From contig CM060881.1 of the NCBI GenBank assembly GCA_030762935.1, forward strand, positions 98,692,001 through 98,756,000: DNA of 64,000 bases, written 5' to 3'. This DNA comes from Hymenopus coronatus. Its lineage: Eukaryota > Arthropoda > Insecta > Mantodea > Hymenopodidae. The notes under the pieces were generated by a model. It was not told where the DNA came from. It saw nothing but the letters and a program-made list of their open reading frames with translations, and ran no database searches. The first letter of the stretch is position 1; each line of letters begins with the position of its first letter. This document shows positions 1 to 11,854 of this stretch, in pieces. The translations under genes and the position numbers were made by a program.

Positions 1-50
1 GGGAACCGGTAGTCTTGGTCCGTGAGCTGTCCTTGCCACTGTCTTGCCTT
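1..50 (+). repeat. Possible SINE-B 3' end fragment
   Basis: The segment CCGTGAGCTGTC is shared with the end of the SINE-B copy near 18860. The window edge cuts off the rest. This is a short match, so only a weak call. Confidence 0.25.
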
Positions 51-169
51 TACCTTTATTCTAATCAAATAATATCTTTTGTTTCCTTTTTATCACATAC
101 TGCTACCACTAATTATATCTGAAAGCAAGGTAATTTTCTTACTTTCTCAAGCACATATGTACATAAGAA

Positions 170-985
170 AATATTAATACAAAAGCTAGTGATGCCCCAT
201 TATGACTATTGTGACTCACTTTTTACTAACCTAACTGAAAATTTGACTCTAAGACTTCAACGGACCCAGAATACGTGTGTACGCTTTGTATGCAATCTCC
301 GTCGATTTGATCATGTTACATCATCGCTCAAAACATTTAAATGGCTCCACATAGGAATAGAAAAAAATTGCATTCTTTATTATTTCTCTATCAACTACTT
401 AATTCTCGCATTCCTAACTATTTAAATGTTCGCTTCAAATACCTTTCTGACTACCATAATCGAGAAACTCGCTAACGACACTCTTTCCTACTTTCCTTTG
501 CTCATCATACGACCTTCTATTCATCATCATTTACAATAGCTTTAGCTCGTCTTTGGAATTCCCTACCTGAAGACGTAAGGGACTGCCGGATCGTTGTACT
601 GTTCAGGCAGAAAATTCGGGCATACATTTGTAATCAAATCTAATCTGCTGCTGCATTAATATGATAAATACATCTCTACTTTCATTTATTGTTATTAATA
701 TTTTATGTGCTGGCAAGTAATATGCATTTTAATTTTAAATGCCATTAATATGTGTTTCGACCTACATTTTGTTTACAGTTTTTTTATTTTCATTTCAGTA
801 TATGTGTTGCACCTTTTCATATATATTTTATTAAGTTGTATAGACTTGTATTTTTGTTCTTTATTCTTTTTTCATTGTATCGTTGCTGTGTTGAATTTAA
901 TGTATTGCCTGGTAGAGAGGAAGAGCAGGCCTTATGGCCTTAACTACAACCAGGATAAATAAATAAATAAATAAAATAAAATAAA
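170..985 (+). mobile_element. 3' end of a non-LTR retrotransposon (LINE), decayed
   Basis: Translation from about 189 reads like the C-terminal end of a jockey-like LINE reverse transcriptase: the blocks PHYDYCDSLF, LQRTQN, RFVCNLRRFDHVT and, in another frame after stops near 424, ALARLWNSLPEDVRD. These correspond to the region after the catalytic core that ends in the typical RxWNSLP block. The frame is broken by at least one stop and a frame change, so it cannot encode enzyme. A T-rich 3' untranslated stretch follows, then AGAGCAGGCCTTATGGCC and a tail of repeated TAAA units near 955-985. Such tails mark the 3' terminus made by target-primed reverse transcription. The catalytic domain and endonuclease lie outside the window or were lost by 5' truncation. 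The clade is not certain. Confidence 0.75.
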
Positions 986-1440
986 ATACTGTATCCCAGT
1001 ATCTAATTTCTTAACCACGACGTGATTTTCAGATTCTTATACTTATTATCCAAAACATTATATTCCATATTTGTTTACATTTTTAGACAAATAAACTTAT
1101 ACCTATATAAGATAAAAACATTAAAACAAAGCGTTTTAAAAACTACTAACTACAATTTAAAGGTAACTGAATTACTACTTCTAATAACTAATACTGGAAA
1201 CCACTATCATCTAACTCATAAACTGTTAATTAAAATAAACCTATAACCAACCTGTATCAGTATTACGGGGTACTGGTTTGCAGTACGTTTAATTTTTTAA
1301 TTCCTCATTTATCTGATTATTTTTTTATTTTGGTCCTTAATTCTAGTCAAAAATAATGTTTAACATTTAGCCAATAAATTTATTATGCATTTTTAGCAAT
1401 CATTACCTCATTATGTGCATTTATTTTATTATTATTGTTT
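986..1440. other. AT-rich spacer, nothing recognised
   Basis: No reading frame with coding character and no recognised repeat. A short AT-rich ORF at 1022-1246 has no domain and looks fortuitous. Confidence 0.5.
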
Positions 1441-1444
1441 ATCT

Positions 1445-2245
1445 CATCATGTATGTGCACGAATGTAGAATGTACATAATGGATAAAAAAGGTATTGTTT
1501 TCCACCCAAAATTTCGATACGGAAATACATGTTTTGAGACTCCCGAATAATAACAAATCAGTTTTAGAACATAGCTCAAAAACGAAAAATGAAATACCAA
1601 ACCTGATGTTTAAATCCATTATATTTCAGGGAATATATTCCACAAAACTTTTCTAAAAATCCCCCACACCAACCACCCTTTACATGGAACATTTTTCAGA
1701 ATTTTTTATTTCGAATACAGTTTTGGTTTCATGACAAGCGTAATATTATCTTGAATTTTCTGGGAATAGCCTTGGAAGACCTTTTCATTCTAGATGACTT
1801 TGTGTAACTGGAAAACCGTAAGAAGTGTACAAAAGCTTACTGCAAAAAAATTATAGATCTTATTAAAACACAAAAATATTGCATGTGAAGGTTTTAATAG
1901 AGTCAACCATTTACAAGATATTCATTTTTATTGGTTTCAATTTTTAACTATTTAAACTTTTTTCAAAATGGCAGTCATCTTTCTTTTCATAGCTCTTTTG
2001 TTTGGTTTCTAGTCACTCAGAGAATACCGAATTTCAATTATTTCACATAGCGATAGCTTTTAAAATATTTGACTAACACTTTAGCCTAGTATAATGCCTC
2101 ATTTTCCTCCTACTTAGAGGAAGCAAGTAATAGACAATTCTGCTAATTTTTATCTCAATTAGCATGATGTAGATAAATAAGTAATCTTTTTTAAGAATAT
2201 TTTGTTTGCAAACAGGTGAATGGTGCATATACTTTTTTTTCCTGT
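1445..2245 (+). repeat. R element copy, degenerate
   Basis: Shows the family order: a degenerate terminal hairpin, ATTGTTTTCCACCCAAAAT, the CTCAAAAACGAAAA block, a CCCCCAC...TTTACATGGAAC block and the SEDL-like region. It ends near an AAACAGGTGAATGG variant of the distal end. The internal TG microsatellite is missing. Confidence 0.75.
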
Positions 2246-2908
2246 TCTCTATAATTTTTTACCCGGCCGCTGTTTCAAGGGATTAATGAACTTGGGCTAT
2301 GTGGGTAGTATATTTATAGTCTGAATATCAAAGAGGTTTAACCAAAATTTATGCGGATTCGTCCGGCTGATGTTGCCCCAGTGCAACTTTCCGAACGAGG
2401 AAGCGGGTTACACCGGAGACCATTACTTACGAAATCAATTCACTTTAAAGTTTTCCATAACATCCTCTTGACCGGTTTCAAGAGCTTCTGAGATGTTATA
2501 TACATGCACTTTGTAAATATTACGTGTACTTTCTGCTAGATGACCGGATAAAAATTGTGATTAACCGTTATATTGCATGAGCAGTTATAATGAAAACTAA
2601 CCTAGTTACACTTAATTGCCCAAAGAGCGCAAATGCAAATATTACATGGCTATTAGAGGATAACAGGACTTGGTTTGTGAAGTGATACGAGGAGTAAATT
2701 ACGTCATTTGAAACTTCTTTATTTCTTGGCTTTGATTTTGTTCTACCTTCTTTAACCTATAATTTATTATAGATATTCTTATCGGACATAGTGGTTTTGT
2801 ATTAGATTTTTCTTCCTTAGAATGTACTTGAGATAATACATCTGTGAGGTTTGTAAAATCCATGGAATGTAAGACGAATTGTTAAAACTTATACCATCAT
2901 CATACACA
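2246..2908. other. Intergenic, nothing recognised
   Basis: A small GC-richer patch (2350-2430) contains no box A/box B pair and no open frame of note. Confidence 0.4.
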
Positions 2909-2910
2909 GC

Positions 2911-2997
<87 letters not shown>
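2909..2997. repeat. (AAT)n microsatellite
   Basis: About 29 uninterrupted AAT units. It abuts the 3' end of a minus-strand SINE-C copy and is probably that element's expanded tail. Confidence 0.95.
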
Positions 2998-3240
2998 TTG
3001 ATAGGTAAAGTCAGCATGAAAAATGCAATGCCATAGCAGGGATTTGAACCACGGATCTCCCGGTCTCTAGCCGGTTACCTTTACCACTGAGCTGCCATGT
3101 TAACATGCCGGCACGATATTAAATTCCTCATCTGGTTTGCATATTTCCCGATAAACCACAAGGTGATCACAAATTATTTTGAGATAACTTACCCCAATGG
3201 GACTTGCAATTTCCTAAGTACTTCAAGTCCCGGTCTACAG
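2998..3240 (-). mobile_element. SINE-C copy (tRNA-like head)
   Basis: On the minus strand it reads GTGGTAAAGGTAACCGGC (box A-like), then GGTTCAAATCC (box B), flanked upstream by the family body with ACCTTGTGGTTTATCGGG. Box A and B suggest RNA polymerase III transcription. It lies head-to-head with the next copy. Confidence 0.75.
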
Positions 3241-3324
3241 ATGAATTTGATGCCGTGGTAGTATATGGTCTTGTCCTACACACAGCTTGTGTGAGAAAAA
3301 AAAATTAAATTAACACTAATTGAT

Positions 3325-3595
3325 CATAATAGTTGGCTAAACTATGAAGCCCGGAACTTAAAGTGCTTACGACATTCTAAGTCGCATTTGGGGAATGTCA
3401 ACTCAGAATAACTTGAGATCACCTTGTGGTTTACCGGAAATATACCAGTTAGATGAGGAATTTAATTCCGTGCTGGCAAGTTGCTATGGTAGCTTAGTGG
3501 TTAGTGCAACTGGCTAGAGACCGGGAGATCCGTGTTTCAAAATCCGGCTCTTGCCCTATACACGGCTTGTGCGAAAAAATAATTAAAGTAACAAT
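3325..3595 (+). mobile_element. SINE-C copy, inverted relative to its neighbour
   Basis: Same family as the preceding copy in opposite orientation: AACTATGAAGCCCGG, ACCTTGTGGTTTACCGG, then TAGCTTAGTGGTTAGTGCAA and a degraded box B (GTGTTTCAAAATCC). A short A-rich tail follows. Confidence 0.75.
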
Positions 3596-3599
3596 AATA

Positions 3600-4214
3600 A
3601 CATTTTTGCCAAATATCAAGGTTCTAGCTTGCATGGCTATTTAAATAATCTTTTACTTCTGAAATTCATTGTTATAACCAATGGGTCACGTGATTTATTG
3701 TTAAAATATTCACTAAAAATCCACAAGAAGATGAGTTCACAAGTATATGTCATATTATATTTGTATATTAGCTCTAATTAATGTAGAAAACTTATTATTT
3801 TTTGCACTTTCTGAAAACTTGATTTTTAAATTTTAATAACGTATTTCTCAAAATCAGAGTATTATTTCGAAAAATTATATGACCATTTTCTTTAATGTGG
3901 TTTTTTAAAACAGTATAAACATTTGGAAACAAATTAGTGAAACATTTCATCGTGTGGAACATTTGAGTATGAAAAAGTGTTACAAAAATGTTGTGAGAAA
4001 ATAAGATTTATAGTTGGTAGTTTTTTGTGATAAGAGTGCCAAGTGTGGTACTTTTTTTTTCTTTTTTTTTTTTTTTTTTTTTTTTAATTTTTCACGTGAA
4101 ATTTTACTTGACTGTTCTTCACAACATTAATTTTCTAAAAGTATGTCATCTTGGAATAACACAGAACTTTATTTGGTTTCAAGAACAAAAAAATTAAAAA
4201 CAATTAAACTGAGA
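3600..4214. other. AT-rich spacer with poly-T tract
   Basis: Contains a T-rich run at 4052-4085 with a single C interruption. No gene or known repeat is visible. Confidence 0.5.
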
Positions 4215-4415
4215 TTCATTTATGCAGGCTCTTTAACTGGATTGCTTCTCAGCATAACATTTTATATTAAGCGTGAAATACCGATTACGTTTTCTCTGAA
4301 GCATCTTTATCAGACTTATACTTCTTTTAGTTTGGTAAATCTACGACACCGGATCAACATAAAAGCCATGTTAAGGATTTTTCCTATTCTCCAGGTTTGA
4401 AACCGTGACTTCAAA
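4215..4415 (-). mobile_element. SINE-D copy, old and diverged
   Basis: Aligns by eye with the better copy at 52860-53128: GCTCTTTAACTG, TTTATATTAAGCGTGAAA, AAATCTACGACAC, AAGCCATGTTAAG. The tRNA-like head is strongly decayed. Confidence 0.6.
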
Positions 4416-4419
4416 CCAT

Positions 4420-5200
4420 TTTACAACATTTAACATTCAGTAGAGTTATTGAATATTCTAATTGAAACATAATTTTGCCTTACATGCCAGGAAGTAAGTT
4501 GGAAGTTTGAAGAAAAATGGAAAAATGTGCTGAGTTGCACTCACATGCTTTTCTCTATTCATTCTTGCACCAACTATTCTATTCCTTGTTAATCGAGATA
4601 AACATTTACATAAATTATCTTATTGGATATGTTCTTGTTATTTATTCGACTTTAAGTTTTGAATCATACATTTCACAGAAACACATATAAAATAAATAAT
4701 ATAAAATAAATTTGCAAAATATCATCCTAGCATCTGGTTGCCTAAATGTATATATTGATGTATTACTTTTTATATTTACTTAATACATGATTTGTTTCTA
4801 TATATATTTGTGCAGATAGAATTTAAACTATGAATTAAAATCACACCACACATTGCTGAATATTTCTTTTTGATTTAGTATGGCACATTTATATAAGGAA
4901 CATTTATGGAAGCGATCTCAAATTTTTGTTTAGAATGCAATACTTATTCTTCCTTAAGTAAGCGGTAGAGAAAGTAATATGTTAATCGTTTACAGAATAC
5001 TTCAAAATAACAATGGGAAAATGAAGAAGTATTATGGCCTTTTCACATAAAAACGTTGATGCAAATGCAACACGAACATAAAAGCTTCTGGCCAGGTTAA
5101 TAAACTAGGTCATTCACAATGATTTTCGTTTTTGTGAACGTGAACACTATCGTAAGACGCTAACGCCAAAACTTACACCCTCAAAGCTTATAGTATTCAT
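4420..5200. other. Intergenic, nothing recognised
   Basis: AT-rich, with no coding frame and no family match found by eye. Confidence 0.4.
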
Positions 5201-5204
5201 GTTT

Positions 5205-5340
5205 TTCCGAGTGGCAAGACCGATCGCCTCCCTTCTAGGGAGCCCGGGTTCGATCCCAAGCGCCCGCATGTGGGATTTGAGGTGCACGAAGCGGAGTCTG
5301 GGCGGGTTTTCTCTGATAAATGATTCTAAGTAAAGAAACA
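5205..5340 (+). mobile_element. SINE-A fragment
   Basis: tRNA-like head GAGTGGCAAGACCGATCGCC...GGGTTCGATCCCAAGCG with intact box B, followed by CCGCATGTGGGATTTG and CTGGGCGGGTTTTCTC. The 3' half is missing. Confidence 0.8.
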
Positions 5341-5344
5341 TTCC

Positions 5345-5710
5345 CCACTAAAACTGGGAATTGAATCACGAATTTCTAGGCAAAGAAGATAAATCACTGA
5401 TCAATGAGTAGCTATCGACCTTTTGCTCCAATACAAACGTTCAGTTTTAGACAGTTTCTTATTCAAACTATGTGTATAAATGTTATTATGTAAGCGTCGT
5501 GTTTCAGCTTTCTTACCGCAAACTAATACGAATTGGTTTCAGAACTTGAGGATAGTGAATTAGTTTTAAATGTTGTTCTTATGGAACTATTGTAAAGCAA
5601 CAAATTTATTTCATTTTTAAACAAGTTCATTTTTAAATATTTTTTTTAATCAAAGTAATGTGAGCTCAGTTTTAGACTTTGTCCTTATTTGAAGTTATGT
5701 CAACTATTAC
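5345..5710. other. Intergenic, nothing recognised
   Basis: No feature supported. Confidence 0.4.
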
Positions 5711-5714
5711 TAAA

Positions 5715-6799
5715 ATAAGTAGAAGAAGTATTCTATTCCACCCAAAATCGATACCGATTTTACCGAAAATACACATTTTGACTCTCCAATGGAATGTAGG
5801 GTATTAGAACTGAGGACACGACGTTCACTGAGAGGAAAGAGGTGAAGGAGCTGCAGGAGAACCAGGACCCGAAGGCAGACAGACGGACCCAGAGGCATGT
5901 AAAAGTCTTTAACATTTCCTCCAGTTCGAACACCCACTCACGATTAGAGAGCAATGACTATGCATCGAACCTAGCAGGGAAAACATCACACTATCTGGGG
6001 AACACCTCGAGAATCGAGGTGCGTTCTTCGTGGAAGTAATCCTAGGATACAGAAATATCTTTATGCACTTTATATCGTTTCTCTGAATCCCCCCCCCCCA
6101 ACACTTTTAAATACATAGGGACCGCGCGCCCGTGTGTTATACACCGTGAACAGCATAACTCGAAAATAATAAATCAGTCAATTACCAAACTTGGTAACTA
6201 TGTCCAGACATGCGACACTTACATTAAAAAAAACATCCATGACTATCCTTTATATGGAACAATTTTCGAAAAAGTTTGATTTTTCCAAAACGACTAATGA
6301 TTTTGATTAAAATATAATGTGTTTAGGCTATTTTAAGGAAATTACCCCCCCCCCCAACTACCCTTTAAATGAAATGTTGTCCAATTTTTATTTTCACAAA
6401 AACGGCTTTAACGATTTCAATTCAAAAAACATTACATTAAAGATATTTACATGATAAATACATTTTATATCTTAAATTTCCTGTGAATAGGCTATGAAGT
6501 GCACTTCATTTAGAACACATTTTGTATTTTCTTGTATACCTGATAAACCTTCAGCGATAGATGAAACCGTCGGTACTTCACAAAACTCCATATCTCTTTA
6601 GATAATATAATTTAAAACAAATAATATTTTGCTATTTAAGCCATTTTCGAGATATTCATTATCAACGGTTAAATTTTTCCAATACTTTGTCATTGTTTTA
6701 AAGTCCTGTCAGTTGTTTCTTGCCATTGTGTGGAAAGAGGATGGAATTTTATGGCGAGCATATAATGTTTATTCTTTAACATTTGACTATCGCTATTCT

Positions 6800-6856
<57 letters not shown>

Positions 6857-6910
6857 GAAATGGTTAATGAAGGTGTTTCTGTAAAGGCTTATCTCGATTA
6901 AAGTGGATGG
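5715..6910 (+). repeat. R element copy with internal insertion and (TA)n
   Basis: The hairpin-side block ATTCCACCCAAAAT is followed by about 300 bp of unrelated DNA, then by the family from AACAGCATAACTCGAAAA onward. The CCCCC...CTACCCTTTA block occurs twice, an internal duplication. A pure TA microsatellite lies at 6802-6854 and the distal end is missing. Confidence 0.7.
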
Positions 6911-7239
6911 AAAAATCAAGTTTCGTAGGGATCGTTTGTATAGCCAACATTAAGTGACAGAATGTAAATAAATTCAGGTGAACTTAACCCATTAGTGTTT
7001 CTCCTTCCTTTTGTCATTTCAAGTGTGCCTGACAGTAAATATAGAACAAAACAATTTATACAAAATCTTATATCGATAAAATGTGGTATACAAAGAAATA
7101 AATATTTGTAACAAATTTTGTTTCCCGAGTTTGAACCTAGGTTAGGGCCAGTTTTTGATAAGGCATTTTCCATAGTTTTTGTTATTCTAAAATACGAATG
7201 TCAGGTATCTGAAGCTCTGTGATCTGGGCTCATTTTAGA
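6911..7239. other. Intergenic, nothing recognised
   Basis: No feature supported; an 85-codon minus-strand frame here has no recognisable domain. Confidence 0.4.
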
Positions 7240-7335
7240 TTCATTCCATCCATTACATTCAACGTCCGATATGACCCAATAGGGTAAAGGACGTTAAACT
7301 TCTACCACCACCACCACCACCACCATCACCATCAC
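7240..7335 (+). mobile_element. SINE-like 3' end with (ACC)n tail
   Basis: The phrase GGTAAAGGACGTTAAACTTCT precedes seven ACC units grading into ATCACC. The GTTAAAC phrase also ends SINE-A copies, so this is probably a 3' end of a related element. Confidence 0.4.
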
Positions 7336-7339
7336 AACT

Positions 7340-7810
7340 AGTTTTTGTTTTTATAGCAGGGGAACATTTTTCAAATACATCACTCTGTATGGAAGTTGGA
7401 TTTTCACCAACTAAACATCCCTACTTCCGGTCATATATGATTACGTCTCTCGAAAGTGCTGCAGGCATTACTTCGAGAGACGATGACACTATGGCGTTCA
7501 TTTTTCCTGTTTAATTACTTGAGTTGGAATTATCTTCAGTTTGAGTTTTCTCTATTTTGATTTTCCATTATTGTTTTGTCATTTTTCTGCAGAAGTTCCT
7601 TAATAAATGTTGCATTAGCTTTCCAGATGCTTTCTTTCTCCAACTTTGTTTTCCAGACACTTACTCTTTTCTTTCCAATTTGTACATTTAAATATATTGT
7701 GTTCTGGTGTATCTTTCTCCCCACCAATTGTAGTAGTGGTGGTGGTGATAAATAAGCTTCAGGAAGTGTGGTAATGACTTTTAAATGTAGCACTTACCAT
7801 TTTAGTTTCC
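7340..7810. other. Intergenic, nothing recognised
   Basis: No gene is supported. The 85-codon minus-strand frame at 7536-7793 shows no domain. Confidence 0.4.
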
Positions 7811-7814
7811 CTAC

Positions 7815-8600
7815 ATAGTACACAGTAAGACAAGGTATGCACTCTATCCAAATACTCGATACCGAAACGTCACCGGAAATAAACTTTTTAGGTTCCCCCT
7901 ATAACCAAAACGTTTCATTTTTAGAAAAAGGTCTGGTTGTCGTTTGTGTGTAGACAGCATGACTCATAAAGATAAGTCCGTTAAATACCAAACTTGGTAT
8001 TTGTTTTTAGTGTCTCGCAAGTATGCGACACGAATATTTTCAAGAAAATTACCCACCCCCAGCTACGCTTTACATGGAATAATTTCGAAAATTTTGATTT
8101 TCTGAAAAATTACTCCAGCAATTTTGATTAAAATACCGTATATTAAAGATATTCATTTGGAAGAAAACAAATATTTTGAATTTCCTAGAAATAGCCTCCG
8201 AGTCCTCTTCATTCCGAGTGACTTTTGCATAACTGGTAAATCGTAAGAGATAGACAAAAACTTACTACACAGAACTTATGTCCTTACTTTTTTGTCGCGG
8301 AGCTAGCCGTTTCTGAGATATTAATTGCTATTGGGTTTAGTTTTAAAATAATCATACTTTTCTCAAAATGAAGTCGTCCGTGTTTATTTTGTTTTACTTT
8401 TGGTCATGCAAATAAGCAATGATAATATAAGCAATTTCAATGATAATCGCAAAGCAACAGATTTTTACATTTAACCATCCCTTTAGCATAGTGTATCCCC
8501 TTCGTTCCCTTCTATTTATAAGTAACTTAGTAATAAAGCCATTATGATAATGATTTTACTCCATGCTAATTGAGATCAAGAAGTATAAGTCTATGAATGA
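7815..8600 (+). repeat. R element copy
   Basis: Family blocks in order from ATACTCGATACCG through AACCGTTTC-like and CCATGCTAATTGAGAT. The terminal hairpin and distal end are degraded. It is immediately followed by another copy in the same orientation. Confidence 0.75.
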
Positions 8601-8624
8601 AAGTGAAGGCAAGAATCATATTTT

Positions 8625-9465
8625 TACTTTCTCTAGCACGTATGTACATATAATGTACATAATAGCTAGAGAGTATTTATTCCACTCAAAACTTCGATAT
8701 CGGGATTTCACCGGAAATATATGTTTTGAGGTCTCCTGAGTCCGAAAAAAGCATTTTTAGAAAAACCTCCATGTGCATGTGTGCGTCTGCCTATCTATCG
8801 GTGTGTGGACAACATGGCTCAAAAACGAAAAGACCTTTGAATACCAAACTTTTATTTATTTTAGTATCTTCCATGGATGCCATGCGGAGGTTTTATAGAA
8901 AATCCCTCACCACTAATTACCCTTTGCATAGCAATTTTTTTAAATATTGTTTTTCACAAAAAATGGCTGTAAAGATTTTGATTGATATACCACATATTAA
9001 AAATATTTACACCACAAAGAAAATATATATTTTGAATTTTCTCGAAATATCCTCTGAAGACATCTTTATTCTGGATGAGTATTGTAAAAGTTTTCATACT
9101 TGTTAAACCGTATGATAAATGCAAAGATTTGCTGCACAAAAATGTTGAGCTCGTTAAAACATATAATTATGTCATGTCTTTGTTATTGTTTTCAATTTTA
9201 AATTACCTAACTTTTCCCAAACGGAACTGTGCTAAGCGAACCGAACCTCAATTGTTTCACATAGCGACTGGTTTTTAAACTATTTGACTATTAGACTAGT
9301 GAATTTGCTTATTTCTCTTCTACTTACAAGTAAGAAAGTAATAAGAACATTTCTGCTAAGGTGTATCTCAATTAGGATGATGTAGATAAAATAATAAATC
9401 TTTTGTACGAATAGTTTGTATATAGAACAGTTATAGAAAGTTATGGGAATGGAACACCAGGTTTT
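8625..9465 (+). repeat. R element copy, nearly complete
   Basis: Starts TTTACTTTCTCTAGCACGTATGTACAT (core in runs under 20: ACTTTCTCTAGCACG then TATGTACAT), has the AACATGGCTCAAAAACGAAAA block and ends GAAAGTTATGGGAATGGAAC. The frame overlapping 8726-9106 is just repeat sequence. Confidence 0.8.
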
Positions 9466-9538
9466 TAAAATAAAATGCAGCTGGTTATTTCACTTCTAGT
9501 CACAGTTAAATTGGTTTAATGTTAACAGCAACAGTGAA

Positions 9539-9733
9539 ATGCTGTGTCTAGAAGTGGTAGGAAGCGTCCATGCCATACGAAGAGAACAGAATAATGCGCT
9601 GGAGGAACGAGTTGCTGTGCGAACCACATTTTTTAGATTAGCGGTCCCCGATGACAAAATAAGACGGTTTCCACCTGAGGCCAGAGTCAGGGTCACTCGT
9701 TATAGACCACCGCAACATCGGGAGCCAGTCTGA
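9539..9733 (+). CDS. Unclassified GC-richer frame, possible exon or retroelement relic
   Basis: A 64-codon frame that is clearly richer in G+C than its surroundings, with Arg-rich composition (clusters such as RRFPPEARVRVTRYRPP) and no membrane segment. The GC-rich stretch continues about 150 bp past the stop. I recognise no domain. It could be a decayed retroelement segment, a processed pseudogene piece or an exon of an unseen gene. No good splice acceptor is seen directly upstream. Coding status is doubtful. Confidence 0.2.
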   Translation: MLCLEVVGSVHAIRREQNNALEERVAVRTTFFRLAVPDDKIRRFPPEARVRVTRYRPPQHREPV

Positions 9734-9949
9734 CAAGGTGCTCTTGTCCGCTAGGTGAAAGTAGAGGAGTGTTCATACCCAGGGCAACGGCATTTGTTTT
9801 TCAGCAACAGCAAACAAAGGCTAAAGACAATCAGCCTGCTTCATGTCAAGGCCCGGATGTTTAGATGCTGCTAGTCTCCGTTTTAAGTTTTCTATACCCT
9901 TAAAATGTACACTTTTTAGATTTTCTTTGTTAACCATTTTACTTACCCC

Positions 9950-10195
9950 AATATCTTTGGATAGGTAGAGTCAGACTGAAAAATGCAATGCCATAGTCAG
10001 GATTTGAACCACAGATCCTCCAGTAGCTAGCCGGTTACTCTACCACTGAGCTAACTTGACAACTAAGAAGCCCCGGACTTTAAGTACTTACGACATTTTA
10101 AGTCGCCATTAGGGTATGCCATCTCAAAATAATTTGAGATCATCTTGTGGTTAACCGAGTCAGTTGAGGAATTTAAAGCAATGCCGGCATGTAAG
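9950..10195. mobile_element. SINE-C pieces in inverted arrangement
   Basis: The first half (to about 10065) carries the minus-strand tRNA-like head with GGATTTGAACC. The second half (from about 10068) carries the plus-strand body from AAGCCCCGGACTTTAAG to AATGCCGGCATG. The two pieces are therefore inverted, a rearranged or doubly inserted SINE-C. Confidence 0.6.
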
Positions 10196-10199
10196 TACA

Positions 10200-11040
10200 A
10201 TGGACGTAAGTACCATGTGCATAGTAAGTAGAGAAGGTATCGTATTTCACACCAAAAATTCTATGCCGAGATTTCACCAGAAATATGTGTGTTAAGACCT
10301 GTGAATAAAAACCACTTTTAGAAAAAGGTCCCTCTCTCTCCCTCCTTCTCCATCCCTCCCTCCCTGCCTCCCTCCCTCCCTGTGTGTGTGTGTGTGATTC
10401 AAAAACGAAAAGTCGGTTATAATACCAAACTTGATATTTAAGTTCAATATCTTCCAATGATGCGACATGAATATTTCAAGAAAATCCCCCCACCCTAACT
10501 ACCCTTTACATGAAACATTTTTTGAAAATGTTTACTGTCTCAAAAATCGCTCTAACGATTTTGATTAAAATGCCAATGTTTAATATATGTTATTAATGAA
10601 CGAAATGTATATCATGAACTTTTTGGGAATAACCTCTGAAGTCCTCTTCATTTTGGATGACATTTGTACAACTCGTAAACCATAATAGATAGACAAAAGC
10701 TTACTACACAAAAAATGTAAATTTCATAAAGGCACACAATTTATTTGCTATAATCTCCTATAGTTTTTTTGAGGAGTTAGCCGTTTCCAAGATATTTCTT
10801 TTTACTGGTTTTCTCCTGGTTTTTACTTCCAGGAATGCAAAGGAGAACCAAATTTCAATTGTTTCACATAGCAGCCAGCTTTAGAAGATTTAACTATCGC
10901 TTTAGCTAGTGTACTCCCTAATTTCTCTTCTTTTTAGAAAAGGGAGCAAGTTTCAGACACTTTCTGGTAATGTTTATTTCGATTAACATGGCGTAGATAA
11001 GCTTGTTTGTGGGGCAGTTGGATGGAACACATTACATTTT
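10200..11040 (+). repeat. R element copy with TG and pyrimidine tracts
   Basis: Complete block order. The internal microsatellite is a CTCCC/TCCCTCC run grading into a short TG run near 10385. The distal end reads GGATGGAACACATTACA. Confidence 0.8.
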
Positions 11041-11044
11041 TTAT

Positions 11045-11850
11045 ATTTCCTTGGCACGTATGTACAATGTACATAGTAGGTAGAGACGGTATTGTATTCT
11101 GCCCAAAAATTCGATACTGAGATTTCACCGTAAATATATGTTTCGAGACCCCCTCAATAAAAAGTTAGAAAAAGGTCTACTTCTGTGTATGTGTGTGTGC
11201 GTGTGTATGTGGATCTGTGTCTGAGCGCAGCATAACTGAAAAAATGTAAAGTCCATTAAATTCAAAACTTTGTATTTAAGTTTAGTATGTTTCAAGGAGA
11301 TGGCACGAAGATTTCTAAGAAAATCCCACCACCCTAAACTACTCTTCACGTGGAAAATTGTTCGAAAATGTTGATTTTCTCAAAAAGGACTAACGATTTT
11401 ATTGAAATACATAGATTAAAGATATTTACATGACAAATAAAATTAATGCATTGAATTTTTGGAAATAGCTTCTAAAGTCCTCTTCATTGTGAATGACTTT
11501 TGCATATCATAAGACATAGACAAAAACTTATTCTAGAAAATTTAGATATTGTAAAAACACACAGTTAGATATTTATTGACATTGGCTTCAGTTTTAAAAT
11601 GCTTATACTTTTCGCAAACAGGAAGTAGTTCGCATTTCTTTTGTTTTACTCCTGGTCATGCAAAGAAGTGAACTTTAATTACAATCACATAGCGACACGT
11701 TTTAAAACAATTGAATATCGCTTTAGCGTGGTGTATTCCGTTATATCCCTTATAAGAAACTCAGAGTAAGACCATTCTGCTAATTCTTATCTCTGTTAGC
11801 ATCGGGTAGAAAGAAGAATAATATGTTATAAAACATACTTTATAAAATAC
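11045..11850 (+). repeat. R element copy, tandem to the previous one
   Basis: Begins directly after the previous copy with the hairpin ATGTACAATGTACATAG and GTAGAGACGG. It carries a TG-rich core near 11185-11215 and lacks the last segment. Confidence 0.8.
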
Positions 11851-11854
11851 TAGC

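Noticed and set aside
8726..9106. 126-codon frame as a gene
   Set aside because: It lies wholly inside an R element; homologous frames in other copies are interrupted by stops.
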